Part shown: piece by piece, positions 1 to 6,831 of the stretch | Layout of the letters: the number at the start of each line of letters is the position of its first letter | Numbering within the stretch: the first letter of the stretch is position 1 | Source: Flavobacteriales bacterium | GTDB lineage: Bacteria > Bacteroidota > Bacteroidia > Flavobacteriales > Flavobacteriaceae | DNA: 10,316 nt | NCBI GenBank assembly: GCA_027031025.1 | Contig: JALVEJ010000164.1 | Location: 1-10,316 of the forward strand | Direction: 5' to 3' | Notes under the pieces: model-generated | What the model was told of the DNA's origin: nothing | The model's input: the letters and a program-made list of their open reading frames with translations, nothing else | Databases searched by the model: none | Position numbers and translations under genes: made by a program

Positions 1-1
1 C

Positions 2-346
2 TTATTATGTAATGCCGATCTTCATATTCTCTTTCAAAAAAAAGAGGTGGTCGATACCGTAATGCCGTCCAAAATATTAGGTATGATGGCCAGTCAAAAA
101 CCTTCAATTATTGCCGGTAATCAAAAATCGGAAGTGGCTAAAATCATGAATGAATCTAAAGGTGGCTATTATTTTGATAATAATGAGGTTGATAAAATTG
201 TGGAAACTATTCTGAAACTGAAAGAAAATCCGGAACTCAGAAAAACTTTGGGCCAAAATGCCCGTCGATATGTGCAACAAAATTTTGACAGCCAAAAAAT
301 ACTGCAAAACTTTACTCAAAAAATTAATGAATTATTATCCGAATAA
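2..346 (+). CDS. Family 4 glycosyltransferase, WcaI-like, C-terminal part (5' end outside window)
   Basis: The frame is open from the left edge, so the methionine at 47 is internal and the true start lies upstream; about 114 C-terminal residues are visible. They begin in the second Rossmann domain. A stretch rich in D-x-H-I-L-F-Q is followed by V-M-P-S-K-I-L-G-M-M-A, which matches the donor-sugar binding region of GT4 (GT-B fold) enzymes and is closest in feel to WcaI-type colanic acid/O-antigen transferases. The last 40 residues (N-P-E-L-R..., N-A-R-R-Y-V) form the usual closing amphipathic helices. The family moves a sugar from a nucleotide donor onto a lipid-linked or polysaccharide acceptor at the cytoplasmic face of the inner membrane. 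Donor and acceptor cannot be named from this fragment. The gene ends nine bases before the convergent alkyltransferase-like gene, with no obvious hairpin terminator between them. Confidence 0.85.
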   Translation, partial: LLCNADLHILFQKKEVVDTVMPSKILGMMASQKPSIIAGNQKSEVAKIMNESKGGYYFDNNEVDKIVETILKLKENPELRKTLGQNARRYVQQNFDSQKILQNFTQKINELLSE

Positions 347-355
347 AGTATATAA

Positions 356-691
356 TTATTTGTCCGTGTGATCCCCCGGCACCCACAAACACCCATCCAT
401 ATCAACCACCTGATTATCAACAATTTTAATCCCTTCGCTTTCCAGTAATTCTTGCATCAGGTTTTGTCCTTCAAAGTGCATTTTGCCGGTTAGTAAACCT
501 TTGCGGTTTACAACACGGTGCGCCGGAATATCGCGGTTATATTTTTGACTGTTTAACACCCAACCAACCATTCGGGCGCTGCGTTTATTACCCAAATATG
601 CAGCAATATGTCCGTAAGTGGTGACTTTTCCGGGCGGTATTTGCTTGACAATTTGCAAGACTTTCTGATGAAAATTATTCGATGAAGTCAT
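356..691 (-). CDS. Alkyltransferase-like (ATL) protein, MGMT family without catalytic cysteine
   Basis: A 111-residue protein made of the DNA-binding, winged-helix domain of O6-methylguanine-DNA methyltransferases. Family landmarks are visible: I-P-P-G-K-V-T-T-Y-G near residue 20, the arginine-finger region (N-K-R-S-A-R-M-V-G), and the active-site strand near residue 58. That strand reads I-P-A-H-R where true methyltransferases have P-C-H-R, so the alkyl-accepting cysteine is alanine. Known ATL proteins bind O6-alkylguanine, flip the base and hand the lesion to nucleotide excision repair; that role is inferred here. The short length without an N-terminal domain also fits ATLs. I chose ATG at 691. 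A TTG codon six bases upstream could extend the frame by two residues, but nothing favours it. It lies tail to tail with the glycosyltransferase and is divergent from the T9SS substrate gene. Confidence 0.88.
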   Translation of the reverse strand: MTSSNNFHQKVLQIVKQIPPGKVTTYGHIAAYLGNKRSARMVGWVLNSQKYNRDIPAHRVVNRKGLLTGKMHFEGQNLMQELLESEGIKIVDNQVVDMDGCLWVPGDHTDK

Positions 692-743
692 AAGCAAATT
701 TAAACAAAAAATGATTAATGTTAGACTTTTAGAAAATTTAAAC

Positions 744-774
744 TTGACAACACTACAATCTTAGTATAATTTTA
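744..774 (+). promoter_or_regulatory. Putative promoter of the T9SS substrate gene
   Basis: TTG at 744-746 and TAATTTTA at 767-774 are 20 bases apart. This fits the flavobacterial TTG / TAnnTTTG pattern with one mismatch in the last base, about 25 bases before the start codon. The same bases also read as TTGACA (744-749) and TATAAT (765-770), but with a 15-base spacer, short for a classical sigma-70 promoter. A perfect 12-base palindrome (770-781) overlaps the downstream end. The promoter is assigned from pattern only. Confidence 0.45.
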
Positions 775-799
775 GCTAAAACATTATAAAAAAACTGTT

Positions 800-2059
800 A
801 TGATGAAAAAATTAACCTTGTTTTTATTAAGTTTGGTATTTGTTCTTAATCTTAGTTACGGGCAAACACCGCAGGTAATAGATACCATATTACCTTTTGA
901 TGATATTCATTGGGGCAATATGAATTGTAGTGCCATACAATATTCTAATGATAGCATTGCCGCGTATGGCAGCGATTATAGAATAGGGGTCAATTTGTTC
1001 TACAAAGACTTTTTTAACTTCCAAAATGAAGGGGAAGCTTATTTTGAAATCAGTTATAATAGTGGCGGACAATGGCAAGCCGAACAAGTTCGAATAAATG
1101 GTAGCAAAGCACCGGCAATGCAAAGTAATTATACTTCAAATACACATTATTATATCCGGATTAAATTCAATCAAGATCATTCGGAGGATTATGTTATAGC
1201 AAGTGGCAATTACGACGATGCAGGTGGTAATGTGGTTGAAACACATACGTATAATCTATCGGATAAAGCATGGAACATATTAAGTTCCTCAAATTTTCAC
1301 GTAAAATTATGGGACAATTATGCCGGAACCAATTCCAGTATAACCGTTTGGCAAGTCATGTTGAAAAATGTTATTCCGGTGGATAACAGCCCGAATATCG
1401 TTTCGCAAGAAATCTTTAATTTTGAAGACGGCAATATGCCGGCTTCCTTAGTTCCGACAGAAACGGATTGGTCGGTTGATACAACACAAGGCTACAATTC
1501 CAATGCTTCCTTACATGCCGAAGCGCCGGTAGGAGAGGAAAGAAGCGTCTATATGGATTTGCCGGAAAATACAGTCAGTATTGAATTTGACGTTAAATAC
1601 CAGTCTGAAACACACAAACCCGCATATTTTTCTGCTGATTCCTTAGCATATGCTTATTTTGATCACTCATCAACCGGTTGTTGGAAACATTATAAATGGC
1701 AGTTTAACGACCACCAACCACACCGTGTTTATTGGAAAATTGCCGGAACCGCTTATGATCAACTACCCGGTAAACTTTGGATAGATAACATTCATTTAAC
1801 ATATGATAATTATTCCGGTATTAATTCAGAAAACTATACTCAAAATCCAATTGTTTACCCCAATCCGGCTAAACATATTTTACATTTTACCAAGCCCGTT
1901 CAAGCGTATGAAATTTATGACACAACCGGCAAACTCATACAAAAAGGACGACATAACCGCCAGAGCATCTATTTGAAAATCAAGCAAAAAGGCATGTATT
2001 TAATCAAAGCTTATGACCGGAATCAACGGATTGAGGTGTCCAAATTTTTGATTGAATAA
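800..2059 (+). CDS. Secreted protein with type IX secretion C-terminal sorting domain, function unknown
   Basis: A 419-residue protein. Residues 1 to about 22 form a Sec signal peptide (lysines, a leucine-rich core, then S-Y-G before Q). The last 67 residues, from Y-P-N-P at 353, are a type A T9SS sorting domain: Y-P-N-P-A, then Y-E-I-Y-D-T-T-G-K-L, then G-M-Y-L-I-K and a closing K-F-L-I-E. In the family this domain takes cargo through the outer-membrane T9SS translocon and is then removed, often with attachment to anionic LPS. The middle holds two probable beta-sandwich regions. The second (about 203-340) opens with F-N-F-E-D-G-N-M-P and closes with L-W-I-D-N-I-H-L-T, a pattern seen in jelly-roll modules of T9SS cargo. 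I see no catalytic motif. Two adjacent ATG codons (800 and 803) could start it. It looks like a single-gene unit, with the repeat cluster downstream. Confidence 0.85.
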   Translation: MMKKLTLFLLSLVFVLNLSYGQTPQVIDTILPFDDIHWGNMNCSAIQYSNDSIAAYGSDYRIGVNLFYKDFFNFQNEGEAYFEISYNSGGQWQAEQVRINGSKAPAMQSNYTSNTHYYIRIKFNQDHSEDYVIASGNYDDAGGNVVETHTYNLSDKAWNILSSSNFHVKLWDNYAGTNSSITVWQVMLKNVIPVDNSPNIVSQEIFNFEDGNMPASLVPTETDWSVDTTQGYNSNASLHAEAPVGEERSVYMDLPENTVSIEFDVKYQSETHKPAYFSADSLAYAYFDHSSTGCWKHYKWQFNDHQPHRVYWKIAGTAYDQLPGKLWIDNIHLTYDNYSGINSENYTQNPIVYPNPAKHILHFTKPVQAYEIYDTTGKLIQKGRHNRQSIYLKIKQKGMYLIKAYDRNQRIEVSKFLIE

Positions 2060-2139
2060 TATTATAACGGCTCTATATCGATTGAGTTGGGTAACATATA
2101 ATAGTTTAAACAATCATTCCACCTCTTCTTGGGTTTCGA

Positions 2140-2380
2140 TGATTCTGTTTTGATGGTTTTATTACAATAATTTCAGCCCTTCGGGCTTCATATATAAAGA
2201 ATCCCGAAGGGGTTATTTATAGACAAAACAATCAAAATTCACCATTGAACCCCGAAGGGGTGATATATTTATAGATTAAACAATAAAAAAAACACCTTTG
2301 AACCCCGAAGGGGTGACATGATTATAGAAAATTTGAAACGTTAAAAATCATAAACCCCGAAGGGATGAAATTATTTGAAA
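2140..2380. repeat. Cluster of five REP-like hairpin repeats, about 50-base period
   Basis: The shared core is ACCCC-GAA-GGGGT, a five-base-pair stem with a GAA loop, followed by TGA(t/c)AT and an AT-rich tail containing TTATAGA and often AAACAAT. Plus-strand cores start at 2201, 2249, 2302 and 2354, giving steps of 48, 53 and 52 bases. A fifth core (2175-2187) lies inverted, head to head with the first. The copy at 2201 has T opposite G in the second pair, the inverted copy swaps that pair to G:C on both arms, and the copy at 2354 has a C/A mismatch there. Similar CCCGAAGGG elements are common between genes in Bacteroidetes as far as I recall; I cannot check copy number here. They could be REP/BIME-like elements moved by a Y1 (RAYT) transposase, RNA 3'-end stabilisers, or both. 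Confidence 0.8.
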
Positions 2381-2474
2381 ATAGCCCTGATTATAGGGTT
2401 TTGAACCTAATTTATTATTACCCACACACAATAACATAGACACATTGTAACTTATTGATAATCAACATTAAATT

Positions 2475-2508
2475 AAAAAAAGCTATCCGTTTCGGGATAG
2501 CTTTTTTA
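2475..2508. terminator. Bidirectional intrinsic terminator
   Basis: AGCTATCC (2481-2488) pairs perfectly with GGATAGCT (2495-2502) around a six-base loop. It is flanked by six A on the left and six T on the right, so it can work on both strands. It sits 21 bases beyond the stop of the M16 operon's last gene on the minus strand, and would also stop any read-through from the T9SS substrate gene on the plus strand. Confidence 0.88.
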
Positions 2509-2528
2509 GTATTAATAATCAAAAAGTA

Positions 2529-4649
2529 TTATTGAAAATCCTCCGGTTTCAAAGTATTGGTTTTGGCGTCTTTCAAATTAAATTCGATATTTTGGACACC
2601 TGTGGCAATAACGATTTTTGCCGGTATTTTGATCCCATTTACCGCTTTATAATCTTTAAAATAAACCGGTTGTGTCATTTCTCTATCTTTTACCTTGCGA
2701 TGCGATACTTCTTTGTCTTTTAAACCGGTTTTGACATTAAAAAAATGTTCGGTACCGTCTTTGTCGACAATAACATAATAATCATTACCGTCAAAGCTGT
2801 CCATCCGGTTCAATTTACCGGTTTTAAGCAAGTCGAGTTCTTGTATGGGTTGGGTTTTGTTTTGATAGTCTTTAATTTCCTCAGGGGTCATTTCTATTTT
2901 TTGTCCACGCACAATTTTATAACCTTTTTGTCCGTCAAAAACTTCTTTACTCAAGACCATGCCCATACCTTCGGTTTGGCTTAAAAATTTGTGAGGCGCC
3001 ATGGCTTTGGTAGTCATTTGTATGGTCATGCCTTGCATTTTGGTTTCATAAACCGCCTCTAGTGATTGGGTTTTGTCCAATGAAGCTTTACCGCCAATGG
3101 CATCGATATAGTGATTGATAACTGATTTGACCGTGACTCCATCGGGTATTTTTTGGTTCATTTTAGGCGCTTGCGTAGGATTGCCGTATTTGTCAAAAAA
3201 CTTGACCGGATAGCCGGCTTTTTTAAGTCCCGGAACGGTTGTAGCCGCATTACCGGCAACGACTATCCTTGCTTTATCCGGATGTAAATATGTTTTTGCA
3301 GCGGTTTGTATATCATCTACGGTTACGGCATCAATCTTTTGCAAAAAAGTTTCGTAATAATCTTCCGGTAAATTATTGACATAAATATCATAGGCTTGGT
3401 TGGCAATCGTAGCGGGTTTTTCCATTTTTAAGACGAAATTACCCATATATTTTTGTTTGTTGTTTTCTAAAACTTTCGGGTCTACTTTTTCATTGACTAT
3501 TTTATTAATTTGCGCCATTGTAACAACAACCGCACTATCGGCAACGGCATTGCGCACACTGGTTGAAGCTTGAAACAAATCGCCGTATTTATTGGTGCCG
3601 AAACGGCTGCGGGCGCCATAGGTCCAGCCGTGTTTTTCGCGCAAAGTCATATTTAGATACGAATTAAAATCGCCGCCTAAAATGGAATTCATCAATAAAA
3701 CTTTTTGATAATCGGGGTTGTTTTTTCTGATATCGGAGCGGTGAACTACCTTGATTTCGGTTTGCTCGGCATTGGGCATATGCACAAAATCTACTTCGGT
3801 AGCCGGCACATTTTTGATGGCAGGTAAAGCTGTCCCCCGCACCTGAGGCGCTTTTGCCCAAGAGCCAAAATGTTCTTTGGTCATTTTTTTGACATCTTTC
3901 AGCTTGACGTCTCCCACTACAATCAAATAAGCATTATTGGGGGTAAATTGTTTTTTGTAATATTGATTGACATCTTCCAATTGGATATTTTTTAAATGAT
4001 CAATCGTAGTAATTTCGCCGTAGGGATGTTGTCCGTAAGCCAATTTTTGCATGACACGTCGTGCTGCTGCCGGTGTGCTTTTTTCAGAAGTTTTTAAACT
4101 TTCGATAAGTTTTTCTTGTTCTTTTTTAAATTCTTCTTTTGAAAATTTGGGGTGTAGTGCTTGGTCGGCAGTCAGTTTTAATATCTCAGGAAAAAATTTA
4201 CTTAAAGTATTCAGACTAAATCCGCCGTCATACAAATTGACATAAGCGCCGTAAAAATCAATTTTTTTATTAAACTCGTCTTTTGACACGGTTTTCGAAC
4301 CGCTTCCGAGTAGTGCGCTTAGCAAATCGTCGCTGCCTTTTTTGTCGCGAAGCCGCACCGGAGAATTGTCAATACGCAGGCTGGCATTGACACGTGGTAA
4401 TTTGTGATTTTCAACTACAATTACCGTCAAGCCGTTATCGAGTTTAAATACTTCGGGTTTTTGAAATTTGATAGTCGGTGCAGGGTCCGGTGTCGGCATC
4501 TGGTTGATATCTTCCATTTGCATTGTTTTTGTTTGATTTTCAGAAAAATCTTCTTGGGTTTCAGCTTGCGGCGTAGCTTGTTGTGTAGAGCCACAAGACA
4601 TGTTAAATAGTAATAATATTACAGGTAAAATATAGGCTAGTCTTTTCAT
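2529..4649 (-). CDS. Lipoprotein: inactive M16 peptidase subunit fused to a C-terminal LolA-like domain
   Basis: A 706-residue protein. Residues 1-19 form a lipoprotein signal ending in M-S-C (Cys19). After it come G-S-T-Q-Q and a Q/E/T-rich linker to about 60, with no acidic run just after the cysteine, so the inner leaflet facing the periplasm is more likely than the surface. Residues 65-265 form an M16 N-domain (F-K-L-D-N-G-L-T-V-I-V). The zinc site is gone: where HxxEH belongs, about 104-118, the sequence is G-S-D-D-L-L-S-A-L-L-G-S. Residues 285-480 form an M16 C-domain that keeps the Arg/Tyr pair in L-R-E-K-H-G-W-T-Y (R337, Y344), used by M16B partners to hold substrate. Residues 505-706 resemble the separate LolA-like protein first in the operon (shared F-D-G-Q-K-G-Y-K at 571-578). 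It overlaps the catalytic subunit gene by four bases (ATGA), suggesting coupled translation and equal dose. Probably the non-catalytic half of a heterodimer. Confidence 0.88.
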   Translation of the reverse strand: MKRLAYILPVILLLFNMSCGSTQQATPQAETQEDFSENQTKTMQMEDINQMPTPDPAPTIKFQKPEVFKLDNGLTVIVVENHKLPRVNASLRIDNSPVRLRDKKGSDDLLSALLGSGSKTVSKDEFNKKIDFYGAYVNLYDGGFSLNTLSKFFPEILKLTADQALHPKFSKEEFKKEQEKLIESLKTSEKSTPAAARRVMQKLAYGQHPYGEITTIDHLKNIQLEDVNQYYKKQFTPNNAYLIVVGDVKLKDVKKMTKEHFGSWAKAPQVRGTALPAIKNVPATEVDFVHMPNAEQTEIKVVHRSDIRKNNPDYQKVLLMNSILGGDFNSYLNMTLREKHGWTYGARSRFGTNKYGDLFQASTSVRNAVADSAVVVTMAQINKIVNEKVDPKVLENNKQKYMGNFVLKMEKPATIANQAYDIYVNNLPEDYYETFLQKIDAVTVDDIQTAAKTYLHPDKARIVVAGNAATTVPGLKKAGYPVKFFDKYGNPTQAPKMNQKIPDGVTVKSVINHYIDAIGGKASLDKTQSLEAVYETKMQGMTIQMTTKAMAPHKFLSQTEGMGMVLSKEVFDGQKGYKIVRGQKIEMTPEEIKDYQNKTQPIQELDLLKTGKLNRMDSFDGNDYYVIVDKDGTEHFFNVKTGLKDKEVSHRKVKDREMTQPVYFKDYKAVNGIKIPAKIVIATGVQNIEFNLKDAKTNTLKPEDFQ

Positions 4650-5989
4650 TGGTTTTCAGATTTAGATTGATCGTCTTTTTTAGGTAAATATTTGAGCAAA
4701 ACGCGTTGGTTTTGGTTAAGATATTTTTTGGCTACACGCCTTAAATCTTCACGGGTAATACTTTTATAAATATCCAAATCTTTATTGATTAATTCCGTAT
4801 TGCCATATAATACATGGTAGCGCGCCAAACTATTGGCAATACCTTGCATGGTCGTGTTTGAATTGACAAAATCGTTTTCAATTTTATTTAATATTTTTTG
4901 GTAATCTTCTTCGGAAATCAATTGGGTTTGCACTTTGGCAATTTCTTCGTCAATTTCTTTGGTTAAATCATCTAAACTGACATTATCATTCATAGGAATA
5001 GCAAAAATAACGTAGGTACCGTAGTCTTCTTGACTGATATTAAAGGCACCTACCATTAAGGCTTTTTTCTTATCATCGACGAGTTTTTTATACAAAACCG
5101 AGCTTTTGCCATCGCTCAAATAGGTTGATAACATATCGAGTGCGTAAGCATCGCGGTCTTTCATCGATGGGGTTAAATAGGCTTGCATAACCGCCGGTTT
5201 TTGGATATTTTTATCGTAATAAACCGCATGTCGCTCTTGGGTAATAGGCGGTTCAATGATTTTTTGACGTTTGATATCTGCTCCGCGCGGAATACTGCCA
5301 AAGTATTTTTTGATGAGCTTTTTGGTTTGTTCTTTGTCGATATCGCCGGCAACGACCAAGGTGGCATTGTTCGGCACATAATATTTTTTGTAAAAAGCGA
5401 TAAACTCGTCTAACTTGGCGGCATCAAGGTCTGCCATTTTGCCGATAGTGGTATGCTTGTAAGGATGTTTGGTAAAGACATTGTCTTTAATGGCTTCTAA
5501 GAAATGCCCGTAGGGTTGGTTGTCATAACGCAAGCGTTTTTCTTCTTTGACCACTTCATTTTGTGTATCAACACCTATTTGGTTGATGACGGCATGCCTC
5601 ATCCGTTCGGCTTCCATCCACAGTCCGAGTTTTAAATTGTTGGAAGGGAACACTTCATAATAATATGTGCGGTCATCAGTGGTATTAGCGTTGTTTTGTC
5701 CGCCATGCGAACTGACAATTTCAAACCATTTACCACGCGGGATGTTTTTGGTGCCTTCAAACAATAAATGTTCAAAAAAATGGGCAAAACCCGTTCTGCC
5801 GGGTTCTTCATCTTTAGCGCCCACATGATACATTACACCGACAGACACAACAGGAGCGGTATGGTCTTCGTGCAAAATAACATGTAGTCCGTTAGGTAAA
5901 TCAAATTCTTCATAAGCAATTTTCTGAGCCATTAATACTTGTATTTGTGCCAATAAAATAAGCGTTAGTAAAAATTTTAATTGTTTCAT
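4646..5989 (-). CDS. Catalytic M16B-type zinc peptidase subunit, periplasmic
   Basis: A 447-residue protein. A Sec signal peptide covers residues 1 to about 21 (V-L-M-A before Q), without a lipobox, so a soluble periplasmic protein is expected. The M16 N-domain spans about 25-215. The inverted zinc motif is H70-F-F-E73-H74 within G-F-A-H-F-F-E-H-L-L-F-E-G-T, and Glu150 in V-V-K-E-E lies at the family spacing, 76 residues after His74. His70, His74 and Glu150 should bind zinc and Glu73 should activate water. The C-domain (about 245-430) lacks the Arg/Tyr pair: the matching stretch reads L-V-D-D-K-K-K-A-L (304-311), with Val and Leu in those places. The next gene supplies that pair, as in known heterodimeric M16 enzymes such as Sphingomonas SPH2681/SPH2682. 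The family degrades or trims unfolded peptides in a closed chamber; the substrate here is unknown. It lies 15 bases after the LolA-like gene. Confidence 0.92.
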   Translation of the reverse strand: MKQLKFLLTLILLAQIQVLMAQKIAYEEFDLPNGLHVILHEDHTAPVVSVGVMYHVGAKDEEPGRTGFAHFFEHLLFEGTKNIPRGKWFEIVSSHGGQNNANTTDDRTYYYEVFPSNNLKLGLWMEAERMRHAVINQIGVDTQNEVVKEEKRLRYDNQPYGHFLEAIKDNVFTKHPYKHTTIGKMADLDAAKLDEFIAFYKKYYVPNNATLVVAGDIDKEQTKKLIKKYFGSIPRGADIKRQKIIEPPITQERHAVYYDKNIQKPAVMQAYLTPSMKDRDAYALDMLSTYLSDGKSSVLYKKLVDDKKKALMVGAFNISQEDYGTYVIFAIPMNDNVSLDDLTKEIDEEIAKVQTQLISEEDYQKILNKIENDFVNSNTTMQGIANSLARYHVLYGNTELINKDLDIYKSITREDLRRVAKKYLNQNQRVLLKYLPKKDDQSKSENQ

Positions 5990-6004
5990 TTTTAATTATT
6001 TATG

Positions 6005-6715
6005 TTATTGTTTTGGTTTTATAAATATAGCAGGGTCCGGTTCTGGCGGATTGATTTTGACCGTATCAAAAGTCATGGTTTGAACGGTGTTGCCATCTAC
6101 TTCGTTGATGATTTTAGTTGGTAATAATACCCCGTCAAAGGTTTTATAGTCGGTTGGTTTGGTGATGACAATATGACCGTCTTTTACAACTTTTATAGCC
6201 ATTAACAAACCGGTTTTCGGGTTGAAATATGCCACAAAATCTTTAACGCCACCTTCAATCGGTTGGTCAAATGTCATTTGCAAGGTTTCGGCTTGGATAC
6301 TGTCCATTTTTTGCTGACCGAGATATTTTAAATGTCTGCCATGTGCTTTGTAATTATAAAAATAGCCAAATAAATTTTGGGCTTTTTCTTTAAATCTCGC
6401 GGCCAAGCTATCCGGTATATCGGTATAAGCAAAATTGTCAAACTTGTAGCCTTTTTGTCCGTCAAAGGCAAGGGCAACGATATCTTGTCCCATCATATTG
6501 AGCTTGATAAACATTTTACCGGAATCGCTTTTATAATTTTCCATGGGAAAATCCATTCCATTAACAGTCATAGTGCCTTTTTGCAATATGCTATGAACCT
6601 GTTTCAGTTTTTCACCACCGATTTTTTCAATGTATTTTTGTGCAATTTCATCGGCTTTTTGAGCTTGTAAGCCTGTAAGACTTATCATCAAAGCGAGTAA
6701 AAATAATTTTTTCAT
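6005..6715 (-). CDS. Exported LolA-like protein, first gene of the M16 peptidase operon
   Basis: A 236-residue protein. Residues 1-19 are a signal peptide (M-K-K-L-F-L-L-A-L... L-Q-A before Q) with no lipobox cysteine, so it is probably free in the periplasm. The mature part alternates short beta strands with D-G-x-K-G-Y and K-T-G-L turns (F84-D-G-Q-K-G-Y-K91; N-P-K-T-G-L-L; F-D-G-V-L-L-P-T-K-I), in the style of LolA/LolB-like half-barrels often labelled outer-membrane lipoprotein-sorting protein in Bacteroidetes. The same landmarks, in the same order and spacing, recur in the C-terminal 200 residues of the last gene of the operon. Each begins with Y-I-(E/D)-x-I-G-G and ends with a (V/D)-G-(I/V)-x-(I/L)-P-(A/T)-K-I block followed by a short Lys/Pro tail. 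The proposed fold is inference; a lipid- or peptide-binding helper of the peptidase is a guess. The genes are spaced for one transcript, with the promoter probably within 6716-6800. Confidence 0.78.
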   Translation of the reverse strand: MKKLFLLALMISLTGLQAQKADEIAQKYIEKIGGEKLKQVHSILQKGTMTVNGMDFPMENYKSDSGKMFIKLNMMGQDIVALAFDGQKGYKFDNFAYTDIPDSLAARFKEKAQNLFGYFYNYKAHGRHLKYLGQQKMDSIQAETLQMTFDQPIEGGVKDFVAYFNPKTGLLMAIKVVKDGHIVITKPTDYKTFDGVLLPTKIINEVDGNTVQTMTFDTVKINPPEPDPAIFIKPKQ

Positions 6716-6831
6716 GTTACTTGTTAATTTTAAAGATTGTTTTTTATAAACGATAAAAATACAAAAATGTTACTTACATATGCGTTCTTTATAAAGATTT
6801 TTTTTTTGATTTTTTTACTTTCTTATATCCG

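Larger units (their letters stand above)
2060..2528. other. Gene-free interval between convergent genes, holding a hairpin repeat cluster and a terminator
   Basis: No reading frame here looks like a gene. The first 100 bases carry one weak resemblance to the repeat tail (2089-2114). Bases 2140-2380 hold the five-copy hairpin repeat cluster, 2381-2400 a possible decayed copy, and 2475-2508 a strong terminator. The stretch between about 2400 and 2470 is AT-rich with nothing I can name. Both flanking genes point into it, so it contains only 3' ends. Confidence 0.8.

Noticed and set aside
695..702. Perfect TAAATTTG (-7 element) reading leftward before the alkyltransferase-like gene
   Set aside because: It ends three bases from the ATG, so transcription would begin inside the coding region. 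No alternative in-frame start nearby would keep the domain whole.
744..770. Classical sigma-70 promoter TTGACA / TATAAT
   Set aside because: Both boxes are perfect but only 15 bases apart, and the phylum's main sigma factor prefers TAnnTTTG. The same bases are better read as a flavobacterial promoter.
2170..2380. CRISPR array, because short repeats recur about every 50 bases
   Set aside because: The conserved core is only about 13-17 bases and one copy is inverted. The tails between cores resemble each other instead of being unique spacers, and no cas gene is near.
2529..4649. Reading the HxxEH-less M16 gene as a decayed pseudogene
   Set aside because: The frame is intact over 706 codons, the Arg/Tyr pair is kept, it overlaps its partner by ATGA, and loss of zinc residues is normal in partner subunits of M16 heterodimers.
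5183..5413. 76-codon open frame on the plus strand inside the catalytic M16 gene
   Set aside because: It lies wholly opposite a strongly conserved gene, its translation has no domain character, and similar shadows occur opposite the other long genes (for example 2745-2984 and 6377-6670).
6786..6797. Perfect palindrome TCTTTATAAAGA as an operator for the M16 operon
   Set aside because: Twelve-base palindromes of A and T are expected by chance in such AT-rich intergenic DNA, and it has no clear position relative to a promoter.
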